DNA from: Kazachstania africana CBS 2517
Taxonomy: Eukaryota > Ascomycota > Saccharomycetes > Saccharomycetales > Saccharomycetaceae
Length of the DNA stretch: 64,000 nucleotides
Direction of reading: 5' to 3'
NCBI RefSeq assembly: GCF_000304475.1
Contig: NC_018946.1
Location: 744,001-808,000, forward strand
This document shows, in pieces, positions 1 through 11,296 of this stretch (its first letter is position 1; each line of letters begins with the position of its first letter). The position numbers and the translations under genes were made by a program. A model generated the notes under the pieces. The model did no database searches. It was not told where the DNA came from and saw only the letters and a program-made list of their open reading frames with translations.

Positions 1-973
1 AATTCCATTTTTAAAAAGAATAACCTCTTGTTCCAATATCCTCCGACTTTCAAAAGTATTCAAATTTAAAAGTGAATTTTAGCACTCCCTCTTTTGCTAC
101 TTGTACTTCAGTGCGATGAAGCTCATGAAGTAGAAAGGAGCAAATGGTAAACAATGTAAATTAAGAACGAGCAATGTCTTTTATAGATGTTCAACCTTTT
201 ACAAATGAAACCTAATGTTGCTTGAAAACTTTTATTTTCCCAAGAGAAAGAAGATGTCGTTCCAGGACTATACCCACAGTAAAGACAGTCACAGCTTAAA
301 GAAGTGGAATGTCCTAATGAGTCCAAAGCATCGAGTGAACTATCTACCGAGTTGGCCTCCAAGACCTAATTTATATCGTTGTAATTTATATATGCGGTGT
401 ACTAGTGTTGTTTCGCAGCCGCACTTTGTCGAGTAATGAAAATTTTTTTTGCACTATTTAAAAGGGCATATACACTTTGTTAATACCATATTTTTTTACA
501 TTTGATAATAACCAAGGTTCTTTATTTATTTCAAGTTGTTCAAATGAGTTTCAAAATGGTCTTAATATCGTGAAGTGAGTCAACTGACACCTTGCGAGAG
601 TTTTTCTCGTCGTTAGTTAATTTATATTACGATATCTTTGATCGAAAGCTTTGAAATTCATAAATCCACGCAATCAGAAAACTAGAGGGATCTTAGATAA
701 GGACTAGTGTCCACGCCCTTTTTCGCTAACAATGACTGAGTTTCTACAGTTCATAGTTTGATAGTAGGTGGGCGCAAATTTTTTTGTAAATTATTGTTCG
801 TAATTAAAAACTTCAAGTATTGTAGACACTCTTAACTACGTATCGTACACTAATCCAACAAGCTATTTTTCTAAGTATTCCCTTATAAAGGAGAGTATCT
901 GATTTATTATGCCCTAAGTTGAATGACTACGTAATATACAAAAATAATATACCTAATTTATTTGGAAAAACAT
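1..973. other. left-edge gene-free stretch downstream of ENP1
   Basis: No convincing gene. Two short overlapping antisense reading frames (about 123-362 and 215-436) have no recognisable similarity, and the minus-strand one lacks an ATG at its head. In S. cerevisiae the next gene beyond ENP1 is DPH7/RRT2; it is not visible here, so either it lies outside the window or synteny breaks here. Confidence 0.5.
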
Positions 974-2395
974 TTACTGAACATCAATCATCATAGAATC
1001 CTTCACTTCATTTGGATCAACAAATTCTCTTGCATTCCCAGCTAATAATTCCCTTCTAATTTCTGGTCCAATCTCTCTATGACCTCTTTGACGAACGGTT
1101 TCCAGCAAGAAATCTCTTTGATCTTCTGTAATATCGTTCTTGTAACGTTGAGCGAAAATCAAGAAAGCCTTATGCCATATCACCGGTAGTACTCTTGTAG
1201 CATCATCGCCATTACTGCTGTCATCTAGAATTCTAAATCTCATAAAGTAATACACACATTCATCAACAGTTTGATACGGTAAAGCGTATTTTTTGTCTAG
1301 TAAAATCCTTATGAAAACTGTTGTAGCTGGAGAAAATGGTAATCTCAACAGGTAACTTAACGCAGCTGAAGAGTGTAATGCTGGAACAGATACCTTTGCT
1401 AAAACACTTCCTGCAATAGTGGCTTCACGAACATTACAACCGGTCTCCACCAGAGGAAATAGGAAGCCTTTGAAAAAAGCACTTGGCTTATACAAAGACT
1501 TTTTAAGAGCACGGTAAATGTGGTAGTTTAAAGAATGATCATCAGTAGTTTCTATATTTTCACGGAAACGTTCCAATAGCACTAAGTTGATGAACTTTTG
1601 AGCTTCTTTGGCGGATAAATTGGAGACAAATAATTTCGTTGCCTCATAAACAACATGTGGTGACCATGAAGGTGGATCAGTAACGTAAAGGACATCGACC
1701 CAGTTTCTCAATGATGGGATGACTTTGAATAGTTTTGGAAGCTTACCATGTGTCCATGTCTTTAGAATAGAACCGACAGTTGTATAGGCTCTGATAACCT
1801 TTTCTGGTAATGCGACACCATCAGCAGGCCTTCTTTCAACAACGGTGGGTAGGTCTATATCATCATTCATACTCTGTTCCTCAACCTCTGCTTCCTTTTC
1901 TCTGATGGATGCCATGATTTTATCAGCTAAGTTATAACTTCCACCAAGTGAATTAAAATCGGCTGGCTTTTTGAAATAGTTTTCGAACATTGCGGCGTCT
2001 TCTTCATCAATCTCAATCAATTCCTCTTCCTCTTCAACTTCAGCGTATTCACCTTCTGGCTCAAAATCAGAGATATTATCGTATCTTTCATCCTCATCGT
2101 CATCCTCTTCATCACTGTCATAGTTGATTTGTTTGAATCTGGCTGCATTCTGAAGTTCCTTTTGAGTTTCTGCATCTTCTTCCTGAGCGATTTCATCTTG
2201 TTGTTCTTTTGCTAGTTGTAGAATCTTTCTAGAGGTTCTAGAATCAACGAAGTCTTCTGCTTGCTTATCTTCTTCTTCTTCCTCCATATTGGATCTTCTC
2301 TTGATTTTCTTAAGACTTCCTGAGGCAGAATCAATATCCTTCAAAAGAGGGTCATGTCTTTGCTTTTTTGATCTAGATGTCGTAGCTCTACCCAT
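974..2395 (-). CDS. ENP1: Enp1, bystin-family 40S ribosome biogenesis factor
   Basis: Encodes 473 residues, close to the 483 of S. cerevisiae Enp1. Enp1 acts in the nucleus and nucleolus in pre-18S rRNA processing and export of the pre-40S particle. The first ~170 residues are charged and acidic, with long D/E tracts and a basic SRSKKQRHD segment near the start. The bystin domain follows from about residue 190 to the C-terminus, with very conserved stretches such as TWTHGKLPKLFKVIPSLRNW, NLSAKEAQKFINLVLLERF and RFRILDDSSNGDDATRVLPV. The start ATG is followed by MGRATTSRSKKQRHDPLLKD, which matches the family N-terminus. It is followed on the same strand by the HIS7 and ARO4 genes upstream, the same order and orientation as YBR247C-YBR249C. 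No anomalies seen. Confidence 0.98.
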   Translation of the reverse strand: MGRATTSRSKKQRHDPLLKDIDSASGSLKKIKRRSNMEEEEEDKQAEDFVDSRTSRKILQLAKEQQDEIAQEEDAETQKELQNAARFKQINYDSDEEDDDEDERYDNISDFEPEGEYAEVEEEEELIEIDEEDAAMFENYFKKPADFNSLGGSYNLADKIMASIREKEAEVEEQSMNDDIDLPTVVERRPADGVALPEKVIRAYTTVGSILKTWTHGKLPKLFKVIPSLRNWVDVLYVTDPPSWSPHVVYEATKLFVSNLSAKEAQKFINLVLLERFRENIETTDDHSLNYHIYRALKKSLYKPSAFFKGFLFPLVETGCNVREATIAGSVLAKVSVPALHSSAALSYLLRLPFSPATTVFIRILLDKKYALPYQTVDECVYYFMRFRILDDSSNGDDATRVLPVIWHKAFLIFAQRYKNDITEDQRDFLLETVRQRGHREIGPEIRRELLAGNAREFVDPNEVKDSMMIDVQ

Positions 2396-2614
2396 TTTGG
2401 TTTGATCTATAACTTATATATGTGCTTTTCAGTATTAAGTATGAACTACTTATAGGTGCTAAAATTTTTATCACATCTCATCGCTTCAAAAATTTTTCAA
2501 TTTATTTACGGCCTGCCTCAAAAAATGTATAGAAAAAACAATTATTATACTGATTCTATCTAAATGAGTCGTATATACATATACCTATACGTTCACTGCA
2601 TTAACTAAATGCCA

Positions 2615-4291
2615 TTATTCGTCAAGATCCATTCTAACCTTGAAGCCTCCTTTCAACAAATATTTTTTAACATCGTTAACTGTGTAGTCACCTCTGTGAA
2701 ATATGCCTGCTCCCAGACATGCATCCGCTCTTGTTTGAGTGAATGCTTCCTGGAAGTGTGCTGGAGTCCCTGCACCGCTAGATGCTATGACCGGAATGCG
2801 TACTGCTTTTTTGACATGGTCAATTAATTCAAGGTCGTATCCAGAATTTGAACCATCTTTGTCAATGCAGTTTAGTAAAATTTCACCGGCACCTAACTGT
2901 TCGCAGGCTTTAGTTAACTCCCATACACCTAAATCACTTGATTCTCTACCACCTTTAGTAGTACACTGGTACCAGCATAAGGTACGACCTTCGGAATCTG
3001 GGAATTTTGTTTTAATGGTCTTATTTGTTGTATCCATTTCGTTATCAACGTAAATTCTCCTTGGATCCACTGAAATAACAACAGCTTGTGCACCGTAAGC
3101 CGCGGAAATAGTTTCAATTGGAGAGCTTCCATCACCACGCCCACCTAGTTGGTAAAATTTTTCTGCTGCATAAACTGCATCAGTACCAATGGAAACTTTA
3201 TCGGCTCCTGCTCTGAAATAAAGGCCTGCAACTTCCATAGCAGGTATTACAGAACCATCCACATCTACAATATCCTTAATACCACCACCTACTGTTAATG
3301 GGACAAATATAGTCTTCGCAGCTAATTTTAGAACCTCTAACATTGGAGCATCCCTCAAAGGACAATCTCTAAAAGATGTAATGTTTAAAAAGGTGATCTC
3401 GTCAGCACCTTGCTGAAAATATTTTTGTGCCAACTCCACTGGCTTTCCCAAATTTCTGACATTTTTATCTTTGGATTCGTCACGTACATTATATTGGTCA
3501 CCCTTGGTAACTACAAGATCTCCTTGGTCATTAGAACGGACATCTAAACACGCTATTATTCGTCTAGTCAAGCCATAATTAGTATAATCATTGATATACT
3601 GGTCCCTTTCTTCCTTAGTATAAGTTCTGGATGTTGGCTGAAAATTTTTTTCCAAGAAGTTTCGTATGACAATTAGACCTGCTTTACCCGATTTTTCTGG
3701 ATGAAACTGTGTAGCGAAAATATTACCTCTTGAGAGAGCAGCGACAAACTGTTCATTACCGTATTTTGCCTTCGCAATTGACCAACCTTCGTTTCTGAGT
3801 CTATTTTCATTATCGGCATCCAGCAAGGCTGCATACGAATGAACAAAATAATAACGTCTAAATGGATCCAGTCCATAAAACAGGTCTCCACTTTCCCCAT
3901 CAACGCTATTCCAACCTATTTCTGGTACTGGTTTATTGGTATCATTGTCATCAAATTTGGTTAATTTAATGAAATCGACATAATCTAATCCTCCACTTTC
4001 TGGTGATTCCGTAGAACCATGAAATAAAGCCTGTAAACCGACACATATACCCATAATTGGTCTACCAGATGATATATAGTCCGAAATTGGCTTCTGGAAG
4101 CCACGACTGAATAAGTTGTTCACAAAATGACCATAATTTCCTACACCAGGAAGAATCAATTTCTTAACTTCCTGGGAAAGTTGCTCTGGTTTCTTAATCA
4201 AGTGAACGTCATAACCTAAATATTCAATTGCATTAGTTAGCGATTGTAAATTTCCGCTTTCAACATCTATAACATGAACTATCGGGGACAT
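2615..4291 (-). CDS. HIS7: His7, imidazole glycerol-phosphate synthase (glutaminase/cyclase)
   Basis: A bifunctional enzyme of 558 residues (552 in S. cerevisiae) for the fifth step of histidine synthesis. It converts PRFAR plus glutamine to imidazole glycerol phosphate and AICAR, linking histidine and purine synthesis. The glutamine amidotransferase domain covers about residues 1-230, with nucleophile Cys83 in [11 protein letters not shown] and the His197/Glu199 pair in FHPEKSG. The HisF-like barrel follows from about residue 240, with [32 protein letters not shown] and VIASSGAG phosphate- and substrate-binding motifs. The ATG at 4289-4291 gives the family N-terminus [14 protein letters not shown]. 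Two TGACTC elements lie 130-145 bp upstream. All catalytic residues are present. Confidence 0.99.
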   Translation of the reverse strand: MSPIVHVIDVESGNLQSLTNAIEYLGYDVHLIKKPEQLSQEVKKLILPGVGNYGHFVNNLFSRGFQKPISDYISSGRPIMGICVGLQALFHGSTESPESGGLDYVDFIKLTKFDDNDTNKPVPEIGWNSVDGESGDLFYGLDPFRRYYFVHSYAALLDADNENRLRNEGWSIAKAKYGNEQFVAALSRGNIFATQFHPEKSGKAGLIVIRNFLEKNFQPTSRTYTKEERDQYINDYTNYGLTRRIIACLDVRSNDQGDLVVTKGDQYNVRDESKDKNVRNLGKPVELAQKYFQQGADEITFLNITSFRDCPLRDAPMLEVLKLAAKTIFVPLTVGGGIKDIVDVDGSVIPAMEVAGLYFRAGADKVSIGTDAVYAAEKFYQLGGRGDGSSPIETISAAYGAQAVVISVDPRRIYVDNEMDTTNKTIKTKFPDSEGRTLCWYQCTTKGGRESSDLGVWELTKACEQLGAGEILLNCIDKDGSNSGYDLELIDHVKKAVRIPVIASSGAGTPAHFQEAFTQTRADACLGAGIFHRGDYTVNDVKKYLLKGGFKVRMDLDE

Positions 4292-4680
4292 ATTCGCTAA
4301 TATTTCTCACAATTCAGGGTTTCAGCATTGTAATTATCGTATATCGACAACGTGGTATACATATACATATACATATATATATATATATATATTAATTGAT
4401 ATTTAACATTGACAAATATCTGACTCCTTTTGATTTGACTCATATGTCTTAACGCGAAGGGTTTGGGTGTTTGATAAATTGAAATAAAACACAGATGAGC
4501 TTGTTTATTCAGTTCCAGTAAGAGCGAATAATCGATCAGAAAGAGGAAATGCTGTTGACTTGGAGACAACTGTCTCGAGAAAAGAATACATAATGAACCA
4601 AGAAATAGGTATGTAATAAATAAGAAATATAAAAGAGTTCTTTTGCTTTTTTGTCTGCCTACCACAGCTTAATTGCCTAT
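4292..4680. promoter_or_regulatory. HIS7 promoter / ARO4 downstream region
   Basis: A 389-bp spacer between the HIS7 start and the ARO4 stop, both on the minus strand. It contains an imperfect (TA)n tract at about 4,372-4,393 and two TGACTC motifs (see separate entry). Reading frames here are low-complexity or extend into ARO4 antisense and are not genes. Confidence 0.6.
4421..4442. promoter_or_regulatory. paired TGACTC elements (Gcn4/Bas1-type) upstream of HIS7
   Basis: TGACTCC begins at about 4,421 and a perfect TGACTCA lies at 4,436-4,442, roughly 130 and 145 bp upstream of the HIS7 ATG. In S. cerevisiae, Gcn4 binds TGASTCA and Bas1 binds the TGACTC core, and HIS7 is controlled by both. 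The pairing is seen in the sequence; factor binding is inferred. Confidence 0.6.
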
Positions 4681-5862
<1,182 letters not shown>

Positions 5863-5924
5863 CTACAATACTATGTTTTAATTAAAGCCTTTTAAGTCTT
5901 ACATGCAAATTCTTCGCAATAAAT

Positions 5925-5931
5925 TGACTCA
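5925..5931. promoter_or_regulatory. Gcn4-type TGACTCA element upstream of ARO4
   Basis: A perfect TGACTCA in the context TTGACTCATC, about 129 bp upstream of the ARO4 start codon. ARO4 is a general-amino-acid-control gene in S. cerevisiae, so a Gcn4 site is expected; binding itself is inferred. Confidence 0.6.
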
Positions 5932-6126
5932 TCACGTATTGAAAAATTTCCTTGCCGCATTTTTTTTCCTGCCTAATTCGAGCTACAATTTCCTAAAAAA
6001 TTAAGGAATTCCGTTTACAGAATCCTAGTAGGGCGAACTTCTCAATTAGGAAACCCCCAAAAAAACAGTAGGGTTGAGTAAGCGAAGTTAGGTCTTCGTG
6101 CGACATGGTTGATGGAAAGTGTCAGT

Positions 6127-6135
6127 GCCACAAAA
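6127..6135 (+). promoter_or_regulatory. mid-sporulation element (MSE) upstream of SPO23
   Basis: GCCACAAAA fits the Ndt80 consensus GNCRCAAAW at every position and lies 77 bp upstream of the SPO23 ATG. Its location in front of a gene named for its sporulation partner makes it likely to be functional. Confidence 0.6.
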
Positions 6136-6186
6136 TATAAGTTCAAAAGTACAAAGAAACCATTTTCATTAGTTTATGTTAGCTTA

Positions 6187-6237
6187 ATGGCACCAGGGAA
6201 ATCGCAAAGTAATGATAGGGGTTACACAAAACCGTAA
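6187..6237 (+). other. upstream ORF overlapping the SPO23 start
   Basis: An ATG 25 bp upstream of the SPO23 ATG opens a 16-codon frame (MAPGKSQSNDRGYTKP) that ends at a TAA after the SPO23 start, in a different frame. It could lower SPO23 translation. Alternatively a one-base indel could have separated a true, slightly longer SPO23 N-terminus from the rest of the gene. Confidence 0.4.
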
Positions 6238-7852
6238 TGGAGACGATTCTGTCATGTCAGATGTCGATTTGACAAATTTGCACTCGTTCAGTTCAGTCAC
6301 AAGTACATCAACTGTGCAAGATCAATTATTCTCTAAGAGCGAAGACGAGTTACTTTTCTCTCAGAACAAAAGAATTAAATTAAAGGATCTTAGTTGTGGC
6401 GGAACGTTAATTGAAAATTCGAGTCATGTGCTCAATTACATTTACGATGCAGCAAACGAATTGGAAAATCCTTGTATCACCGAATTTCATGATAAGAAGA
6501 AAGACCATTCCGTGACCCTATTATTAGCTCCAGATAGCAAAGAAGTACTTATTTCGGATCTGAATGCCCAATTAAGGTCATCCATTTACGAAAACTCAAC
6601 CGATCTTTCTATGGGACGTATACGTAAAGTAGAGACGTCAGCAACGGCAACTATCAGTGGGAAAGTTGTTATTAATGTAGAAAATAGTTGGTATCCCTTG
6701 CTTATCAAATCGTTTAAGGTAAAATTATGTTGTTACACCACAGAAATGGTAAATTACATCGATAAAGACCAAAAAATCTATAGGCCTCTAAATGGAGATC
6801 TCGATGATTTATCAAATTGCAAAGAGAGAACATCATTCGCTTACCTCAATAAATATTGTAGTGAAAATCCTATCAATATGCTACCTTTACAACAAATCTC
6901 CATTGATTTAATAAAAGTTGGCGAAGCAGATTGTACTAAACTCTTATTATTATCCAAGGGGAAATATGCGTTCCCATTCACAATTAATATAAGACCCAAT
7001 GAGTTCCCTGCTGATTTAAATACAATGTTTGGAAAAACTTGCTACAGAGTGGAATCTTTAATATCTTTGCATAACATAGAGAAAAAAGGAGCTGATAGAG
7101 AAGATCAAATAATTCTAACTGAAAAGATTAATTTTTCTCGTGTGTTACCGATGATGGAAATTAATATGAGATATGAGCCCAGTTCAGTAATGGGAGCATG
7201 GGATCGTGCTCAATTATTTTATGAGATTTCACTATCAACTAGAATATTTGAAATCAACAGAAAATTCAATTTGTCCTTTGAATATTACACATTGGTCCCC
7301 AATTTTCACGTTAAAAAAATGGCAATATCATTAATACAATATGTTACTATACCTTCAGTTGTAGTCAATGACACACCAGATTACTATTTCTTCGACTACA
7401 GTACCAAATTAACAAAAACCATTAGATACGTTTATAAATTAAGAGAATTTAAAATGGAGGAAAAGAATGGCGTGGGATATAATGAGGAAACAGGAGAAAA
7501 AATTAAAGCCCCAAAACTTTGTGAAATCCAGGATCTAGTGATCTCTAATTTTATCGATGAAGAAAAACGGTTGAAGAATTCAATTTCACCATTTTATTTT
7601 GAAGAGAGTAGTATAAACAAGGGAATGGCAAGGATAAAAGTTACACATAAGTTGACTGTGACATTAACTATCGAAAAAAACGGAGGGAAGAATGAAACTG
7701 TCCTGTTGATTATTAAGATACCGGTATTATTAGTTGGACCAGGGATGTTGGAGAATTTAACATTACCAAAATATGAACCCTTCCAGAGCTTGCATGATAT
7801 ATCGAATAATCAGGCACCACCATACTCCCACGGTACTACGAATAATATGTAA
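6212..7852 (+). CDS. SPO23: Spo23-like arrestin-related protein
   Basis: 546 residues, against 523 in S. cerevisiae Spo23, a poorly characterised protein that associates with the meiosis-specific phospholipase-like protein Spo1. The call rests on synteny (directly divergent from ARO4, as YBR249C-YBR250W), similar length and an arrestin-like fold signature. The N-terminal arrestin-like segment is SGKVVINVENSWYPLLIKSF at about residues 149-168. The second half (from ~residue 300) looks like an arrestin C-terminal beta-sandwich, ending in LLIIKIPVLLVGPG. No membrane segment or signal peptide. A perfect mid-sporulation element stands 77 bp upstream. The start codon is the first in-frame ATG, but see the overlapping upstream ORF. 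Confidence 0.85.
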   Translation: MIGVTQNRNGDDSVMSDVDLTNLHSFSSVTSTSTVQDQLFSKSEDELLFSQNKRIKLKDLSCGGTLIENSSHVLNYIYDAANELENPCITEFHDKKKDHSVTLLLAPDSKEVLISDLNAQLRSSIYENSTDLSMGRIRKVETSATATISGKVVINVENSWYPLLIKSFKVKLCCYTTEMVNYIDKDQKIYRPLNGDLDDLSNCKERTSFAYLNKYCSENPINMLPLQQISIDLIKVGEADCTKLLLLSKGKYAFPFTINIRPNEFPADLNTMFGKTCYRVESLISLHNIEKKGADREDQIILTEKINFSRVLPMMEINMRYEPSSVMGAWDRAQLFYEISLSTRIFEINRKFNLSFEYYTLVPNFHVKKMAISLIQYVTIPSVVVNDTPDYYFFDYSTKLTKTIRYVYKLREFKMEEKNGVGYNEETGEKIKAPKLCEIQDLVISNFIDEEKRLKNSISPFYFEESSINKGMARIKVTHKLTVTLTIEKNGGKNETVLLIIKIPVLLVGPGMLENLTLPKYEPFQSLHDISNNQAPPYSHGTTNNM

Positions 7853-8765
7853 AATAGATAAATACCATACAACGCATAATATGTGTATATGAATCATTTT
7901 GGCACAACACTAGCTGTTACTCAGCAAAACGCCGATAAGGGAAAACCCATATGCCCAAAGCTTCCCATCCATTCAATCGGAACCACAGAGCTTTTGAGAG
8001 AGACACTGTAGCTAGATTTGCTATCTTTTTCAGTATTTTTACACAGTTAACAGTCATCGGGCAAAAAAAACAACAAAACAAGCAGAGTCCATAAAACGTT
8101 TTCTTGGCAGGTGCCATTTGATTAGTCGGATGAAAACTTGCAGTCCTCTGCAACTATGGGAGAGACGGCCATACAGGAGAAGATATCAAGCCCTACCACA
8201 GTGTCATCTTATGTCCCACTTTTTGGACCTTCTGCATGAGTTTCTTAGCCCCCCCCCACGCATGACAGATTCCCAGACTTGCTCTTAGTCATAAATGTGT
8301 CCAATATTTCGAGCGGTTTCCTGCCGTGGCTTCAGCTGCAACGGTTGCCGTCACAGAAGAAACGTGCAGGTTTGCAACGGAATTTCCCGCACGGGCTCGC
8401 CTCGAAGCTTCGATCGTACTATCAAAAATATCATTGCAGTACTATCAAAAAAGATGTCAAAATAAACCGAGCGAACGATTCTCGTTGAAAAATGCTATGG
8501 ATTTTATACGTAATTTTCAAGGTTATTATCTTCATGTCTTTGGTGGTATCAGATAAGATTTTCGTTTGTATATATAATATGGTTAATCAAAAGTTAAATC
8601 TAGTCTACCCTATTTTGTTTCCCTTTTTTTCTTATCTCTTGTTCTTTACATCGAGTTCTATCATACAATTTGCTCTAATCGCAGATACAAATCTATCATA
8701 TTCTCCATCAAACTTTATATTCCTTCACAGTTGCATTTAATTTTTCTCATATTCTATGTATTGCA
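7853..8765. other. SPO23-CUP9 intergenic region
   Basis: A 913-bp stretch without a supported gene. It includes a run of nine C (8,249-8,257) inside a locally GC-richer segment (about 8,150-8,420), probably the CUP9 promoter. Short frames here (for example a minus-strand ATG frame of 66 codons ending at 7,917) have no recognisable match. In S. cerevisiae SPO23 is followed by MRPS5, not CUP9, so this spacer contains a synteny breakpoint. Confidence 0.5.
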
Positions 8766-9299
8766 ATGAACTCTAATAACAGCAATACCAATCAATACAC
8801 ATTACCTTCCATTAAGAATCTACTGAATGCAGTATGTACAAATATACCCACAGACGACACCACTGTACATCTGCATCAACGCTCTGATATCCCCAAGGCA
8901 GATAATAGAAACACGATAGAGGCACTTTTAAATGAATCTTCACCAATATCAAATTCAATGGACTCTAAATCAAGACAATCCAGATCAAATTTACCAAAGG
9001 AAACTATTCAGATTCTTAACGCATGGCTCTTGAATCATTTGCATAATCCATATCCGACCTCTCAGGAAAAAAGAGATTTGCTGATCAAAACCGGTTTGAC
9101 TAAGATACAATTGTCAAATTGGTTCATTAACGTAAGAAGAAGGAAAATATTCAATGGCTACTACGATCTAGCGAAAAGATGTAACACATCGAATATTGGA
9201 GAACGTGATGGATCGTTACCCTTGACCAGAAGAAAGAAATTAAGTGACAGATTGAGTGAGTTGAAAAATTTATCAAAGCAAGAGGATGATTTGACGTAA
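8766..9299 (+). CDS. CUP9: TALE homeodomain transcription factor, Cup9/Tos8 type
   Basis: 177 residues, much shorter than S. cerevisiae Cup9 (306) or Tos8 (276). The atypical three-amino-acid-loop homeodomain lies at about residues 71-130, with the NPYPT loop and recognition helix IQLSNWFINVRRRKIF (Asn at the DNA-contact position). A conserved C-terminal LTRRKKLSDRLSELKNLS follows at 153-170. Cup9 represses the peptide transporter gene PTR2 and affects copper homeostasis; Tos8 is its paralogue. CUP9 is preferred because PPQ1, its near neighbour in S. cerevisiae, lies next along; CBC2, which separates them there, is absent. The shortening is in the N-terminal region. The ATG is the first in frame. 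Confidence 0.85.
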   Translation: MNSNNSNTNQYTLPSIKNLLNAVCTNIPTDDTTVHLHQRSDIPKADNRNTIEALLNESSPISNSMDSKSRQSRSNLPKETIQILNAWLLNHLHNPYPTSQEKRDLLIKTGLTKIQLSNWFINVRRRKIFNGYYDLAKRCNTSNIGERDGSLPLTRRKKLSDRLSELKNLSKQEDDLT

Positions 9300-11071
9300 A
9301 TAGAACATTAATCGTTATGATAATAAATGTATATACGCAAACTCATAAATATTGAAAGATATTTGGGATAATTTGTCCCATTACGAAAGACACACCTGAG
9401 TTGTAGTCCATTATTCATGAATCAATATACTCTAATTCCGGAGTATATTTTCCAACGCCTCTTGCAAGAATTAGATCACGTCAGAAATTATTCTGTAAGT
9501 TGAGTTACTTATGACACAGCAGGTTTTAGACACATAAAATAGTATGTTCGAAATGATCATAAGTAAGAGATAACTATATATGCTCTTGTATCAAAATTAG
9601 ACTACTCTAGTACCTCGTTTGCTCCGATTGTTGTGTATGTTTCAACGTTCATATTCCCCTCGGCTGTAAACTATTGACCGCTACCGGCGATTTATACACC
9701 GAAGTGTTAAACCAAAGAGAATATTCCAATGCATTATCCACAGCCTCGCATATTCTGAAACAGAGGCACAATTTCAACATTATCCATTGGTATACATGAT
9801 GTGTTAAGAGTACGCAGTGATTGTAAAAGCCAAATGTAGCTGGAATTGATATACGGAGTTTTTGAATATAACTCTCATCAACTCAGACAGAATATCTTTA
9901 TACAGGAACTAAAACACACCTTACGTAATACACGCTCTTATTGGATAAGCTCCAGAAATACTTATAAGCTATAATTCTTAATGTAGGATATTCTAGATAT
10001 TAACGCACTTGATCGATACAGTCTGAATTAGCCGGCTATCCTTTGTATCTCATATTGATACGTCGTGTTTGTTGGCTGGAAAACAAAGCCTCCTTAGTAT
10101 GACAGGCCGTTTAAGACCACTTTTTGGGAACATCCAAGAATTATACGAATCTCAGGAGCTACCACAATGATCTATCAGTAAAATTAATTGAAAGCCAGAA
10201 TACTGTTATTTGGTTGTCGGAATTAAATAGAATTACCGTTCAGCATATTGATGACCAGTCAAATATTCTTAATACTTCCTTTTATTGAATACTCATCCCA
10301 ATTAATCTACGCAATAGTCTTATTCAATAGATGAATGGATCATGAAATAAATTGAAATACAGTATACCTACCAAGCGTCCGTCGTTCATTTCGCATATAT
10401 GGTAGTTATAAAGGTATCAATATAGTTTGAGTTGAAAGTATATTACATTATTCTTGCTATAAATCTGGAACATCGACTGCGTGAGATAGCTTGGATGAAT
10501 GGTCGAGGAGGTGAAGCATGAGGCAAATGACCTCTAATAGCATGATTAAGAATCCGCAGAATATACCTGGAGGTCTCACATGCATATGCTTTATTTTTGG
10601 GAGCGCATTTTGAATCATAATTTGTTACAACCCATTAACGTAGCAAGGATGAAATAAGATTGGTAGTCTCTGAACTATTTCATCATCTCCACAGGGTAAA
10701 GAGATATATTGAGACTTTACGCAAAAAAACAGAACGGACACAATGCTAGTTATTCGACTCCACATGTCTAACCATAAGCATACTTAGTGTTGTAATGGAG
10801 ATGCAAATAGCTCCAGGCATCTTTCCATGAAATTCTTGTCGCCCCAGTATCTCACCGGCAATTTTTGTAGTATAGCATCTCTAATTTGGAGAGCTAACAT
10901 CTTGTGCTATTACTCCGTAATACTGTTCCATCTGTTCTATGAATTTCATCTAACTAATCCATTATACTAAAGTCAGTGTATCGCAGCTCCGAGAATTGTT
11001 TTTGAGTGGTGGTTTTCCTAATTGAATATCTTCGGGTTATTACAAAGAGGTCTTGTTGCGTAACTTTCCCA
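9300..11071. other. 1.8-kb gene-free region before tRNA-Glu
   Basis: No reading frame above 60 codons and no recognisable gene. DNA upstream of yeast tRNA genes often holds decayed retrotransposon LTRs; I looked for TGTTG...CAACA ends and found none I could define. It also replaces CBC2, which lies between CUP9 and PPQ1 in S. cerevisiae. It may hold decayed LTRs or an unrecognised noncoding RNA. Confidence 0.4.
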
Positions 11072-11143
11072 TCCGATATAGTGTAACGGCTATCACATCA
11101 CGCTTTCACCGTGGAGACCGGGGTTCGACTCCCCGTATCGGAG
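11072..11143 (+). tRNA. tRNA-Glu (anticodon UUC)
   Basis: A 72-base gene from TCCGATATAG to CCCCGTATCGGAG. The seven-base acceptor stem pairs (TCCGATA with TATCGGA), the anticodon loop reads CTTTCAC with anticodon TTC, and the internal B box is GGTTCGACTCC. The CCA end is not encoded, as in eukaryotes, and there is no intron. A run of eight T at 11,151-11,158 serves as the RNA polymerase III terminator. The sequence appears identical to the tE(UUC) type of S. cerevisiae as I know it. It sits at a synteny breakpoint between CUP9 and PPQ1. Confidence 0.97.
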
Positions 11144-11150
11144 TGCAATA

Positions 11151-11158
11151 TTTTTTTT
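11151..11158 (+). terminator. RNA polymerase III terminator of tRNA-Glu
   Basis: Eight consecutive T on the coding strand, seven bases beyond the discriminator base of the tRNA. This is the usual Pol III stop signal. Confidence 0.85.
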
Positions 11159-11296
11159 CATTTATGAATTGAGCTATAGTTTAAAAGCCGGAGCGCCTGC
11201 AAATCATTAATCAATTAGCCTCATAAGGTATTCGAATGGAATCATTTGAAATAGAGCTTACAAAAACTACATAAGTAAATAAAATAGTAAACAAAA

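Noticed and set aside
123..436. Two overlapping antisense ORFs at the left edge (79 and 73 codons)
   Set aside because: No recognised similarity, they overlap each other, and the minus-strand frame has no ATG at its head.
7917..8116. Minus-strand ATG frame of 66 codons starting MAPAKKTFYGLCLF
   Set aside because: No recognised homologue; composition is consistent with chance in a 0.9-kb spacer.
9300..11071. Possible Ty LTR upstream of tRNA-Glu
   Set aside because: TG...CA ends and internal LTR features could not be defined by eye.
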